A stretch of 9,010 bases of DNA from an uncultured Flammeovirgaceae bacterium (GTDB lineage Bacteria; Bacteroidota; Bacteroidia; Cytophagales; Cyclobacteriaceae). Positions within the stretch are counted from its first letter, which is position 1; each line of letters starts with the position of its first letter. Location of the stretch: contig CAKZPJ010000272.1 in the NCBI GenBank assembly GCA_937138955.1, positions 1 to 9,010 of the forward strand, read 5' to 3'. Under the pieces are notes generated by a model. It worked only from the letters and a program-made list of their open reading frames with translations. It ran no database searches and was not told the DNA's origin. Positions 1 through 6,365 of this stretch are shown here, in pieces. Position numbers and translations under genes: made by a program.

Positions 1-66
1 TTCGTCCAGTTTGTTAAAGCTACTATCCGAGAGAAAAACCAAGTGAAAGAACCACTAGCAAAGTAA
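1..66 (+). CDS. pyrG: CTP synthase, C-terminal end (partial)
   Basis: An open frame enters from the left edge and ends with TAA, giving 21 codons that begin FVQFVKATIREKN. A Phe-rich helix of the form FxxFVKA close to the C-terminus is typical of the glutaminase domain of CTP synthase, which makes CTP from UTP, ATP and glutamine. pyrG is also commonly found directly upstream of yidC in Bacteroidota, and that context carries much of the call. The catalytic residues lie outside the window, so the identification rests on a short tail plus synteny. The next gene starts 94 nt downstream on the same strand, so yidC may be co-transcribed or have its own promoter in that gap. Confidence 0.68.
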   Translation, partial: FVQFVKATIREKNQVKEPLAK

Positions 67-99
67 ACACAAATTAATTAACCTTTTACGCTCATATTT

Positions 100-113
100 C
101 GAACTTTGGTTCG
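100..113. repeat. Short perfect inverted repeat upstream of yidC
   Basis: CGAAC and GTTCG form a 5-bp perfect stem around a TTTG loop. The dyad lies midway in the 94-nt gap between the pyrG stop and the yidC start. No T-run follows, so it is not a convincing terminator. It overlaps GAACTTTG (101-108), one base away from the Bacteroidota -7 consensus TAnnTTTG, but I see no matching -33 TTG at the expected distance. It could be an operator-like dyad or chance. Confidence 0.25.
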
Positions 114-160
114 TCATTTAAGTGTATCAACGTATTAGTATTTATTGACGCTAACTGTAT

Positions 161-2044
161 ATGGATAAGAATCAAGCGATTGGGTTCGCCCTACTAGCGC
201 TACTACTCATTGTATATTTTCAGTTTTTTGCCCCAGAACCGGTTCCAGTTACCGAACCAGCATCGGTGCAAGAAGAGAATTCTGCCCCGAATACGCAGCA
301 ACCGGTTTTAGAAAATAAGCAGCCAGCTGCAACTCTTGACTCACTACCCGACTCCGTGCAAAATGCGGCCAATCGGCAGCAATTTGGAGTATTTGCCGCA
401 GCGGCAAGCGGAGAAGAAAGAACGTTTACGCTAGAGAACGAAAACATGCGGGTTCGTTTTTCTACCCAAGGGGGGCGTCCGGTATTCGTACAGATGAAAG
501 ATTACGAAGCCTACGGCGGCGGTGCTGTGGATCTACTCACTCCTGAAACCAGCGAGATACGCTTGGTGGCTCCCACCGCTCAGGGAGAAATTGACCTTTA
601 CAAGCTATTTTATTCATCATCCTCTAACGATCAGCAACTAACTGCGGATGATACTACTACTGTAGAATTTGTGGCGAACCTAGAAGGAGGTAGAAAAATA
701 CGGCAAACCTACCGCTTGGCTGGGCAAGGGTACGAAATATTTTATAAAATCAGTTTGGAGAACGCTAGTGGAATTATTCAAGACGAAACGCTTACCTTTC
801 TTTGGAATGATGAACTACAAGTAGTGGAGAAAGATGGGAAAGAAAGCCGTACACGCGGATCGGTAAAATACTATACTGATGAGCTTGACGATCTAACACT
901 GCTCCAGACACCTGGAGAAACCGAAACCGAGTTGATTGAAGAACCAGTAGTATGGTTAGCCATGAAACAGCGGTTCTTTTCTTCCAGTATTATTGCCGAA
1001 GAGGCCTTTCCAAAAGCTCTTATTACGTTAGAAGCCCCTCCCGAAGCATCCAATATTGTGCAGACTATAGGGCTTCAAGTGCCTACTCCACTCAACAATG
1101 GCAGCTTTTCTTTCAAGTACTACTTTGGGCCCAACGATCAGCGTATCATGGAAACGGTAGCCGTCGATTTTGAAGATAATATTGACTGGGGCTACTTCAT
1201 CGTAAAACCCATTAGTAAGCACGTTATCTCCCCGCTCTTTCATTTTTTAGAACGGTTTTCTAGTAACTACGGACTGATTATCGTTATAGTCGTACTAATT
1301 CTTAAAACAGCTCTCTTTCCGCTCACTTACAAGTCTTACATCTCAATGGGTAAGATGAAGGTCTTGAAGCCTGAGTTAGACGAACTGAAAGAAAAGCATG
1401 GCGATGATATGGCCGCCATGCAGAAAGAGCAAATGCAACTGTACCAAAAAGTAGGCGTTAATCCGATTAGCGGTTGTATTCCGATGGTGCTACAAATGCC
1501 CATTTTGCTTTCTATGTTTTTCTTCTTCCCTAATTCAATTGAGTTACGGCAAGAGCCATTCTGGTGGACTGATGACTTATCTACCTACGATGCCATCGTA
1601 AGCTGGAACGCCAATATTCCTTTGGTGAGCGATTTCTATGGGAATCATATTAGCTTATTCGTTTTATTAATGACGCTATCGCAACTATTATACACTTGGT
1701 CTAATAGCCAAGTAACTAGCGTGCAAGGTCCAATGAAATCGCTTCAGTACGCTATGCCAGTAATGTTTATGTTTATTTTGAATTCATTTCCAGCGGCACT
1801 TAGTTTTTACTATCTCGTTTCTAACCTCGTTACTTTTGGACAGCAGGCCATCATTCGACGTTTTGTAGATGATGACAAAATTCGGCAGAAGTTGGAGGAG
1901 AATAAAAAGAAAAATAAGAATAAGAAAAAATCAAAGTTTCAGATGAAGTTAGAAGAGGCGATGAAAGCTACCGAGGAAAATAAAAAGAACAAGTCCAGTA
2001 ATCGTGGGGGATCGCCCCGCGGGACGGCCCCTCGTAAGAGCTAA
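161..2044 (+). CDS. yidC: Membrane protein insertase YidC
   Basis: This is the YidC/Oxa1 insertase, which integrates and folds inner-membrane proteins alone or with SecYEG. The 627-residue length fits the Gram-negative form. An N-terminal membrane anchor (about residues 6-23) is followed by a Pro/Gln-rich linker, a periplasmic beta-domain (about 85-340) and the conserved insertase domain (about 345-570). In that domain LKTALFPLTYKSY is followed by SMGKMKVLKPELDELK and by VNPISGCIPMVLQMPI. Lys382 occupies the position of the hydrophilic-groove arginine of E. coli YidC (R366), a conservative change. The tail (about 572-627) is very Lys-rich, as expected for a ribosome-contacting extension. The ATG is immediately followed by the anchor helix and no better start is visible. 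ftsX starts 6 nt downstream, implying translational or transcriptional coupling. Confidence 0.97.
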   Translation: MDKNQAIGFALLALLLIVYFQFFAPEPVPVTEPASVQEENSAPNTQQPVLENKQPAATLDSLPDSVQNAANRQQFGVFAAAASGEERTFTLENENMRVRFSTQGGRPVFVQMKDYEAYGGGAVDLLTPETSEIRLVAPTAQGEIDLYKLFYSSSSNDQQLTADDTTTVEFVANLEGGRKIRQTYRLAGQGYEIFYKISLENASGIIQDETLTFLWNDELQVVEKDGKESRTRGSVKYYTDELDDLTLLQTPGETETELIEEPVVWLAMKQRFFSSSIIAEEAFPKALITLEAPPEASNIVQTIGLQVPTPLNNGSFSFKYYFGPNDQRIMETVAVDFEDNIDWGYFIVKPISKHVISPLFHFLERFSSNYGLIIVIVVLILKTALFPLTYKSYISMGKMKVLKPELDELKEKHGDDMAAMQKEQMQLYQKVGVNPISGCIPMVLQMPILLSMFFFFPNSIELRQEPFWWTDDLSTYDAIVSWNANIPLVSDFYGNHISLFVLLMTLSQLLYTWSNSQVTSVQGPMKSLQYAMPVMFMFILNSFPAALSFYYLVSNLVTFGQQAIIRRFVDDDKIRQKLEENKKKNKNKKKSKFQMKLEEAMKATEENKKNKSSNRGGSPRGTAPRKS

Positions 2045-2050
2045 ATCAGT

Positions 2051-2950
2051 ATGGAAGTCACTGAAGTGAAAGCTCGAAGAAAGAAAAAATTAGGAAGCTA
2101 CCCTTATGTAAGCGTAGTGTTCAGCATCACGCTGGCCCTTTTCGTTATTGGATTATTCGGTCTACTTCTGCTTTATGCAAACAAGCTCACCCAAGTCATT
2201 CAAGAGAATGTTGAAATTCAGGTATTTTTGAACCAGTCCATTTCTCCCAGCGATCGGCTAAAAATTCAGAAAACTTTGGCCAGTAAAGAATATATTGAGC
2301 CGCAAGAAGGACAAGAAACCGTCGTTTTTATATCTAAAGACGAGGCTGCCCAGGAGTTTATTGAAGAAACGGGTGAAGATTTCCGGCAATTTTTAGGCGA
2401 AAACCCGCTTCGCGATGCTTTCGTTATCCACGTAAAGCCCGAGTATTATGCTCCGAATGAGCTTAGTAAAATTAAACTCGATATTGAACGCTTACGTGGA
2501 GTCTTTGAGGTTGCCTACGTAGAAAGCCTAATTGATGCAATTAATCAAAACGTAACCAAAATAAGCGTAGTACTGATTGGTTTTGCAGTATTACTGATGA
2601 TCATTGTTGCGATCTTAATCAATAATACTATTCGGCTGGCGCTATTTTCCCAACGCTTTCTGATTCGAAGTATGCAATTAGTCGGAGCGACTGCTTCTTT
2701 CATTCAACGCCCTTTTCTTATGCGCTCGTTGTTTCATGGTGTACTGGGTGGTATATTCGCTGGCGGTTTACTGTTTGCTATTATTCAGTACGCTCAGCAA
2801 CAGGTAGACGATTTATCTCAATTACAAAGCACGGAGGAGCTCATTATTCTACTGGTTAGCTTATTAGTTCTCGGCGGATTGGTTGGGTTTATTAGTACGT
2901 ACCGAGCGGTAAAGAAATATTTGAGAATGTCTTTGGATCAGCTTTATTAA
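2051..2950 (+). CDS. ftsX: Cell division ABC transporter permease FtsX
   Basis: This is the permease partner of the ATPase FtsE. In other bacteria FtsEX regulates peptidoglycan hydrolases at the division site. The 299-residue protein has the FtsX layout: a basic cytoplasmic N-terminus (KARRKKK), TM1 at about 20-43, an extracytoplasmic domain at about 45-168, then TM2 (171-192), TM3 (225-247) and TM4 (263-284). The loop after TM2 (RLALFSQRFLIRSMQLVGAT) is the conserved FtsX-family coupling region. ftsE is not adjacent, so the ATPase must be encoded elsewhere. The gene lies 6 nt after yidC. A repeat-filled gap of 120 nt separates it from the DUF3098 gene. The start ATG is the first in frame after the yidC stop and leaves a normal N-terminus. 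Confidence 0.95.
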   Translation: MEVTEVKARRKKKLGSYPYVSVVFSITLALFVIGLFGLLLLYANKLTQVIQENVEIQVFLNQSISPSDRLKIQKTLASKEYIEPQEGQETVVFISKDEAAQEFIEETGEDFRQFLGENPLRDAFVIHVKPEYYAPNELSKIKLDIERLRGVFEVAYVESLIDAINQNVTKISVVLIGFAVLLMIIVAILINNTIRLALFSQRFLIRSMQLVGATASFIQRPFLMRSLFHGVLGGIFAGGLLFAIIQYAQQQVDDLSQLQSTEELIILLVSLLVLGGLVGFISTYRAVKKYLRMSLDQLY

Positions 2951-2966
2951 AAAATGTTAAATACGT

Positions 2967-3062
2967 GTGTTTAGGTGTTAACGTGTTCGGGTGTTTATGA
3001 AATACTCAGTAACTTTACCCAGCATATAACATGGACACCTGAAAACCCAAACACCAGAACAC
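2967..3062. repeat. Inverted array of 8-bp GTGTTnnn units
   Basis: On the + strand four contiguous octamers start at 2967, 2975, 2983 and 2991: GTGTTTAG, GTGTTAAC, GTGTTCGG, GTGTTTAT. On the - strand, reading from 3062 leftwards, come GTGTTCTG, GTGTTTGG, GTTTTCAG and GTGTCCAT, with a more diverged GTTATATG at 3030-3023. The centre (2999-3030) is 32 nt, so every unit shares one 8-nt register across 96 nt. In RNA the two 32-nt arms can pair in register at about 27 of 32 positions counting G-U pairs; shifting by whole octamers gives alternative pairings. A small dyad, GTAACTTTAC (3009-3018), sits near the axis. The right arm ends 8 nt before the DUF3098 start codon. No function or repeat-family name is known to me. 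Confidence 0.85.
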
Positions 3063-3070
3063 AATAAAAT

Positions 3071-3277
3071 ATGTCAGATAAAAACCTGCTCCCTTTTGGT
3101 AAGAAGAACTATCGGCTCATGCTGGCTGGTATTGTGGTTGTGATCCTTGGATTCGTTTTAATGTCGTTGGATACCGAACCCTACGGCTTTGGTTTTCTAG
3201 GCTTAACTCTGGGTCCGTTGGTGGTTTTGGCAGGTTTTATCTTAGAATTCTTTGCTATTCTCTCCAAACCGGAGTAA
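3071..3277 (+). CDS. DUF3098 small membrane protein
   Basis: This 68-residue protein has two predicted membrane helices (about 14-31 and 42-64) joined by a short loop with DTEPYGFGF, and a short polar N-terminus containing the FGKKNY segment typical of DUF3098 proteins. The family is small, confined largely to Bacteroidota, and has no established function. It is regularly encoded between ftsX and uppP, as here, which suggests but does not show a link to the division or cell-wall machinery. The start ATG is preceded by an A-rich stretch and gives the normal family length. uppP follows after 44 nt. Its transcript leader would contain the octamer hairpin just upstream, so its expression may differ from that of yidC-ftsX. 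Confidence 0.88.
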   Translation: MSDKNLLPFGKKNYRLMLAGIVVVILGFVLMSLDTEPYGFGFLGLTLGPLVVLAGFILEFFAILSKPE

Positions 3278-3321
3278 AATTACGCTTCCTTCCTGACCTG
3301 CCTAATTAATTTTTACAGTTT

Positions 3322-4119
3322 ATGACAATAATTGAGGCGATTATCTTAGGTATCGTTCAGGGTCTTACTGAGTTTTTACCCGTCAGCAGCAGTGGACATA
3401 TTGAGCTAGGCACCGTGCTGCTAGGGGTTCAGAGTAAAGACAACCTTCTTTTTTCAGTAGTTGTCCATTGCGCCACCGCTCTAAGCACTATCGTTATTTT
3501 TCGGAAGGATATCGTGGAAATTATTCAAGGCGTGTTTCGCTTTGATTGGAATGAGGAAACCGCTTACGTAGCCAAAATTATCGTTTCCATGATTCCAGTT
3601 GGGTTAGTGGGTGCGCTATTTAAAGATGAAATAGAAGCTTTTTTTGGGGGAAAAGTATTATTGGTTGGTATTATGCTTCTTATCACCGGAACACTGTTAG
3701 CCCTAACCTACTATGCCAAAAAGCAACCTGGACAAGTCACTTTTCCTAAGGCCTTGATTATTGGATTGGCTCAGGCGTTTGCTATCATGCCTGGCATTTC
3801 CCGTTCAGGGGCTACTATTGCCACTGCTTTGCTGGTAGGAGTAGAAAAAGAGCGAGCCGCCAAATTTTCTTTTCTGATGGTGCTAGTTCCTATTCTAGGG
3901 GCCTCCTTGCTTGAAGTGTTAGATTACTTGGAAGAACCAGCGGTTGCATCCACCATTTCCGGATTAGCTTTGGTACTCGGTTTTTTTGCAGCATTCATAT
4001 CAGGGCTACTAGCTTGCCAGTGGATGATTGCCATTGTGAAACAAGGCAAGCTTATCTACTTTGCTATTTATTGCTTCATTGTAGGAACTATCGCCATTCT
4101 TAGTACGTGGTTTATTTAG
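3322..4119 (+). CDS. uppP: Undecaprenyl-diphosphate phosphatase (BacA/UppP family)
   Basis: This integral membrane enzyme dephosphorylates undecaprenyl diphosphate to the monophosphate lipid carrier used for peptidoglycan and other surface polymers; overexpression of family members gives bacitracin resistance. The 265-residue length is normal. The first signature, QGLTEFLPVSSSGH (13-26), holds the catalytic Glu17 and His26. The second, PGISRSGATIATALL (157-171), holds Arg161, equivalent to the catalytic arginine. The first Glu of the E. coli E-x-x-x-E pair is Gln13 here, a variant common in this family. Several hydrophobic helices fill the rest. It lies 44 nt after DUF3098, and truB begins one base after its TAG, so the two are almost certainly on one transcript. 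Confidence 0.96.
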   Translation: MTIIEAIILGIVQGLTEFLPVSSSGHIELGTVLLGVQSKDNLLFSVVVHCATALSTIVIFRKDIVEIIQGVFRFDWNEETAYVAKIIVSMIPVGLVGALFKDEIEAFFGGKVLLVGIMLLITGTLLALTYYAKKQPGQVTFPKALIIGLAQAFAIMPGISRSGATIATALLVGVEKERAAKFSFLMVLVPILGASLLEVLDYLEEPAVASTISGLALVLGFFAAFISGLLACQWMIAIVKQGKLIYFAIYCFIVGTIAILSTWFI

Positions 4120-4120
4120 C

Positions 4121-4849
4121 ATGACTAGTATTTCGCAATCTAATTCTCAGCATCCCCATTTACCTTCCTCTCAGCAATTTGATTTTGCCGCCGGTGAAAT
4201 GCTGCTTGTTGACAAACCTTTAGAATGGACCTCGTTTGATGTGGTCAAAAAAATGCGGGGGTTGGTCAAGGTAAAAAAGGTTGGGCACGCCGGTACCCTT
4301 GATCCACTAGCTACCGGACTACTCGTACTCTGTACCGGAAAAATGACCAAACAGATTGAGCGTTTTCAAGGAATGGAGAAGGCGTATGAAGGTACATTAG
4401 TACTTGGGAAAACAACCCCTTCTATTGATCTGGAAACTGACTTTGATAGCGATCATCCTACCGAGCACGTTACATTACCTCAGCTTGAAGAAGCTCGCCA
4501 GAAGTTTATAGGGCTAATTAGTCAAATTCCACCTCAGCACTCTGCCATTAAAGTGGATGGTAGACGGGTGTACAAATCGGCTCGCCAGGGGAAAAAAGTA
4601 GAAATCAAACCTCGTGAAGTTCATATGAAAGCCTTTGATTTTACCGAGACTACGCTTCCTGAAATTCGGTTTTCCGTAGTTTGTTCTAAAGGTACTTACA
4701 TTCGCAGTCTAGTTCGGGATTTAGGGCAAGAGCTTGGAGTAGGTGCTTACCTCAAAGAACTTCGGCGCACCCGAATTGGTCACTTAAACGTAAGTGATGC
4801 TCACACAATTTCCGAGTGGTCCACCCTACTGAAACCGTCTGAAGAATGA
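4121..4849 (+). CDS. truB: tRNA pseudouridine(55) synthase TruB
   Basis: TruB converts U55 in the T-loop of tRNAs to pseudouridine. The motif KVGHAGTLDPLATGLL (53-68) contains the catalytic aspartate Asp61. The sequence VDKPLEWTSFDVV (30-42) is the usual N-terminal KP-x-GxTS region, with Glu35 where Gly is common. IPPQHSAIKVDGRRVYKSAR (137-156) and SKGTYIRSLVRDLG (189-202) are further conserved TruB segments. The 242-residue length matches Bacteroidota members, which lack the C-terminal PUA-like domain. The first 20 residues are a polar Ser/Gln/His-rich extension, longer than I would expect; no other in-frame ATG precedes the conserved FDFAAGEMLLVDKP, so this start is kept. Its TGA overlaps the ribF ATG in ATGA, indicating translational coupling. 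Confidence 0.96.
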   Translation: MTSISQSNSQHPHLPSSQQFDFAAGEMLLVDKPLEWTSFDVVKKMRGLVKVKKVGHAGTLDPLATGLLVLCTGKMTKQIERFQGMEKAYEGTLVLGKTTPSIDLETDFDSDHPTEHVTLPQLEEARQKFIGLISQIPPQHSAIKVDGRRVYKSARQGKKVEIKPREVHMKAFDFTETTLPEIRFSVVCSKGTYIRSLVRDLGQELGVGAYLKELRRTRIGHLNVSDAHTISEWSTLLKPSEE

Positions 4850-5781
4850 AAATTCATCATCAGGGTCAAATTCAAGTCCCCCCCCAGCGACCAGTCGTCA
4901 CCAGTGGCCCTTTCGACGGGGTTCATATTGGGCACCAGAAAATTTTAAACCGCCTACAAGAATTGGCGAAGGAAGTAGGTGGCGAAACGGTAGTACTTAC
5001 CTTTTGGCCGCATCCCCGTCTGGTGTTAAAAGATGATAAAAGTTCTCTTAAACTACTTAATACCTTTGATGAAAAAGCCCACTTATTGGAGCAAGCTGGC
5101 ATCGATCACTTAGTACAGATTCCTTTTACCGAAGAATTCTCGCAGCTTTCACCCGAAGAATATGTACAGCGAATTCTGATTGACCAGCTTGGTACAAAGT
5201 TTCTGGTAATTGGCTACGATCATCGGTTTGGCCGTAATCGTGAAGGTGATTTTGACTATTTAAAACAGAACGCTACCGATTTTGGCTTTCAAGTGGAAGA
5301 AATTCCTCGTCAAGATATTGACGATATTGGGGTAAGCTCTACTAAAATCAGGGAATCTTTAGAAACTGGCAGTGTTGCTTTGGCTCATTCGTACCTGGGA
5401 AGATACTACCAGATAAGCGGTACAGTGGTAGATGGAGATAAAATCGGGCGAGGGCTAGGGTTTCCCACGGCTAATGTCTCCGTGGAAGAAAAATATAAGC
5501 TCATTCCGGCTGATGGCATATACGCCGTTCATGTTTTTCTTGAGGAACAACGTTTTGGTGGTATGCTCTATATTGGCAATCGCCCTACGTTAGCCGGAAA
5601 AACTAAAACTATTGAGGTTAATATTTTCGACTTCGATCAAGATATTTACGGCCAAAAACTAACCGTCTTATTTTTAGAACACATTCGGGGAGATATGACA
5701 TTAGATGGCTTACCCGCTCTTACTGCCCAATTAGAAAAAGACCGCACTAATGCACTAGCTATTTTGCGGAACAATAGCTAA
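4846..5781 (+). CDS. ribF: Bifunctional riboflavin kinase / FAD synthetase
   Basis: RibF phosphorylates riboflavin to FMN and adenylylates FMN to FAD. The N-terminal nucleotidyltransferase domain shows GPFDGVHIGH (21-30), where Pro22 replaces the usual Thr/Val/Asn, and SSTKIRE (164-170), the ISSTxIR motif. The C-terminal kinase domain shows GRGLGFPTANV (201-211), DGIYAV (223-228), IGNRPT (243-248) and IEVNIFDFDQDIYG (256-269), which contains the probable catalytic Glu257. The length of 311 residues is typical. The start codon overlaps the truB stop by 4 nt. A run of eight C residues (4878-4885) lies within the first 14 codons and would cause a frameshift if it changed length. This appears to be the last gene of the block, since a 75-nt gap follows. 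Confidence 0.96.
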   Translation: MKIHHQGQIQVPPQRPVVTSGPFDGVHIGHQKILNRLQELAKEVGGETVVLTFWPHPRLVLKDDKSSLKLLNTFDEKAHLLEQAGIDHLVQIPFTEEFSQLSPEEYVQRILIDQLGTKFLVIGYDHRFGRNREGDFDYLKQNATDFGFQVEEIPRQDIDDIGVSSTKIRESLETGSVALAHSYLGRYYQISGTVVDGDKIGRGLGFPTANVSVEEKYKLIPADGIYAVHVFLEEQRFGGMLYIGNRPTLAGKTKTIEVNIFDFDQDIYGQKLTVLFLEHIRGDMTLDGLPALTAQLEKDRTNALAILRNNS

Positions 5782-5856
5782 ATAGCTTTTCCCGTTTCAA
5801 GGATAGCCTATTGAATCACTTTGATAGTGCTACAAGATATAGCATAAACCGAAATA

Positions 5857-6345
5857 ATGCCTTTCATAAGCTCTATACTTACGTTACTATCGTTCGTTCA
5901 TCCGTTTCATATCAGTGTAACTAGTATTTACCACGCCTCAGAAGAGAGCAGTTTACAGATTACCGTAAAGATATTTGCCGATGATTTAGAAGAAGCACTC
6001 AATCGAGATACTAATGGAGCTACTACCTATGTTGATGTGCTCAATCCACCGAACCCCATTCGCCTAGATTCTATTGTTCAGAATTATTTACAAAAGCATC
6101 TGGCTTTTACTGTCAACGAAAAAACTACTCAGCCCCAATTTTTAGGCTTCGAGCGAGAAGATCTCACTATGTGGTGCTATTTAGAAGTTACGGCGGTGAA
6201 GAAGCTAGAAAAAGTGACTGTACAAAACACATTGTTGCTCAACACGTTTGAAGATCAGGCGAATATTGTTCATGTGCGGGCCAATGGAATAGTTAAAAGT
6301 ATGAAGTTAGCTCACGACCAAACCGCCGATACGATAACTTTTTAA
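5857..6345 (+). CDS. DUF6702 family protein, probably secreted
   Basis: This 162-residue protein starts with a short hydrophobic stretch (about residues 2-15) that looks like a signal peptide or anchor. It is followed by HPFHISVTSIYHASEESSLQ and IFADDLEEAL, which match the conserved opening HPF-x-S-x-T-x-I ... KIF-x-DDLE of DUF6702 proteins. The rest is predicted beta-rich, with FLGFEREDLTMWCYLEV (96-111) as the other conserved block. The family is widespread in Bacteroidota and has no known function; export to the periplasm is inferred from the N-terminus only. The gene stands 75 nt after ribF and 20 nt before the M48 protease gene, so it may form an operon with the latter. I cannot say more about its role. 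Confidence 0.82.
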   Translation: MPFISSILTLLSFVHPFHISVTSIYHASEESSLQITVKIFADDLEEALNRDTNGATTYVDVLNPPNPIRLDSIVQNYLQKHLAFTVNEKTTQPQFLGFEREDLTMWCYLEVTAVKKLEKVTVQNTLLLNTFEDQANIVHVRANGIVKSMKLAHDQTADTITF

Positions 6346-6365
6346 ACTAAACGTTACTTTTAATC

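Noticed and set aside
220..447. 75-codon minus-strand ORF inside yidC
   Set aside because: It lies wholly opposite a well-supported yidC, has a low-complexity Ser/Gly/Cys composition and no recognisable motif; it is a reading-frame shadow.
952..1243. Plus- and minus-strand ORFs of about 70 codons inside yidC
   Set aside because: Out of frame with yidC, no family features, and mutually overlapping; treated as shadows.
3031..3042. ATG at 3031 as a small leader peptide before DUF3098
   Set aside because: It reaches TGA after three codons and lies within the inverted octamer array; no support as a gene.
2967..3062. Octamer array as a CRISPR or attC-type element
   Set aside because: Units are only 8 nt with no spacers, they occur in inverted arms rather than a unidirectional array, and no cas or integrase gene is present.
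5796..5829. Two short dyads (TTCAA/TTGAA and CACT/AGTG) between ribF and the DUF6702 gene as a terminator
   Set aside because: Stems of 4-5 bp without a following T-run; too weak to call. The rest of this 75-nt gap shows no clear promoter pair.
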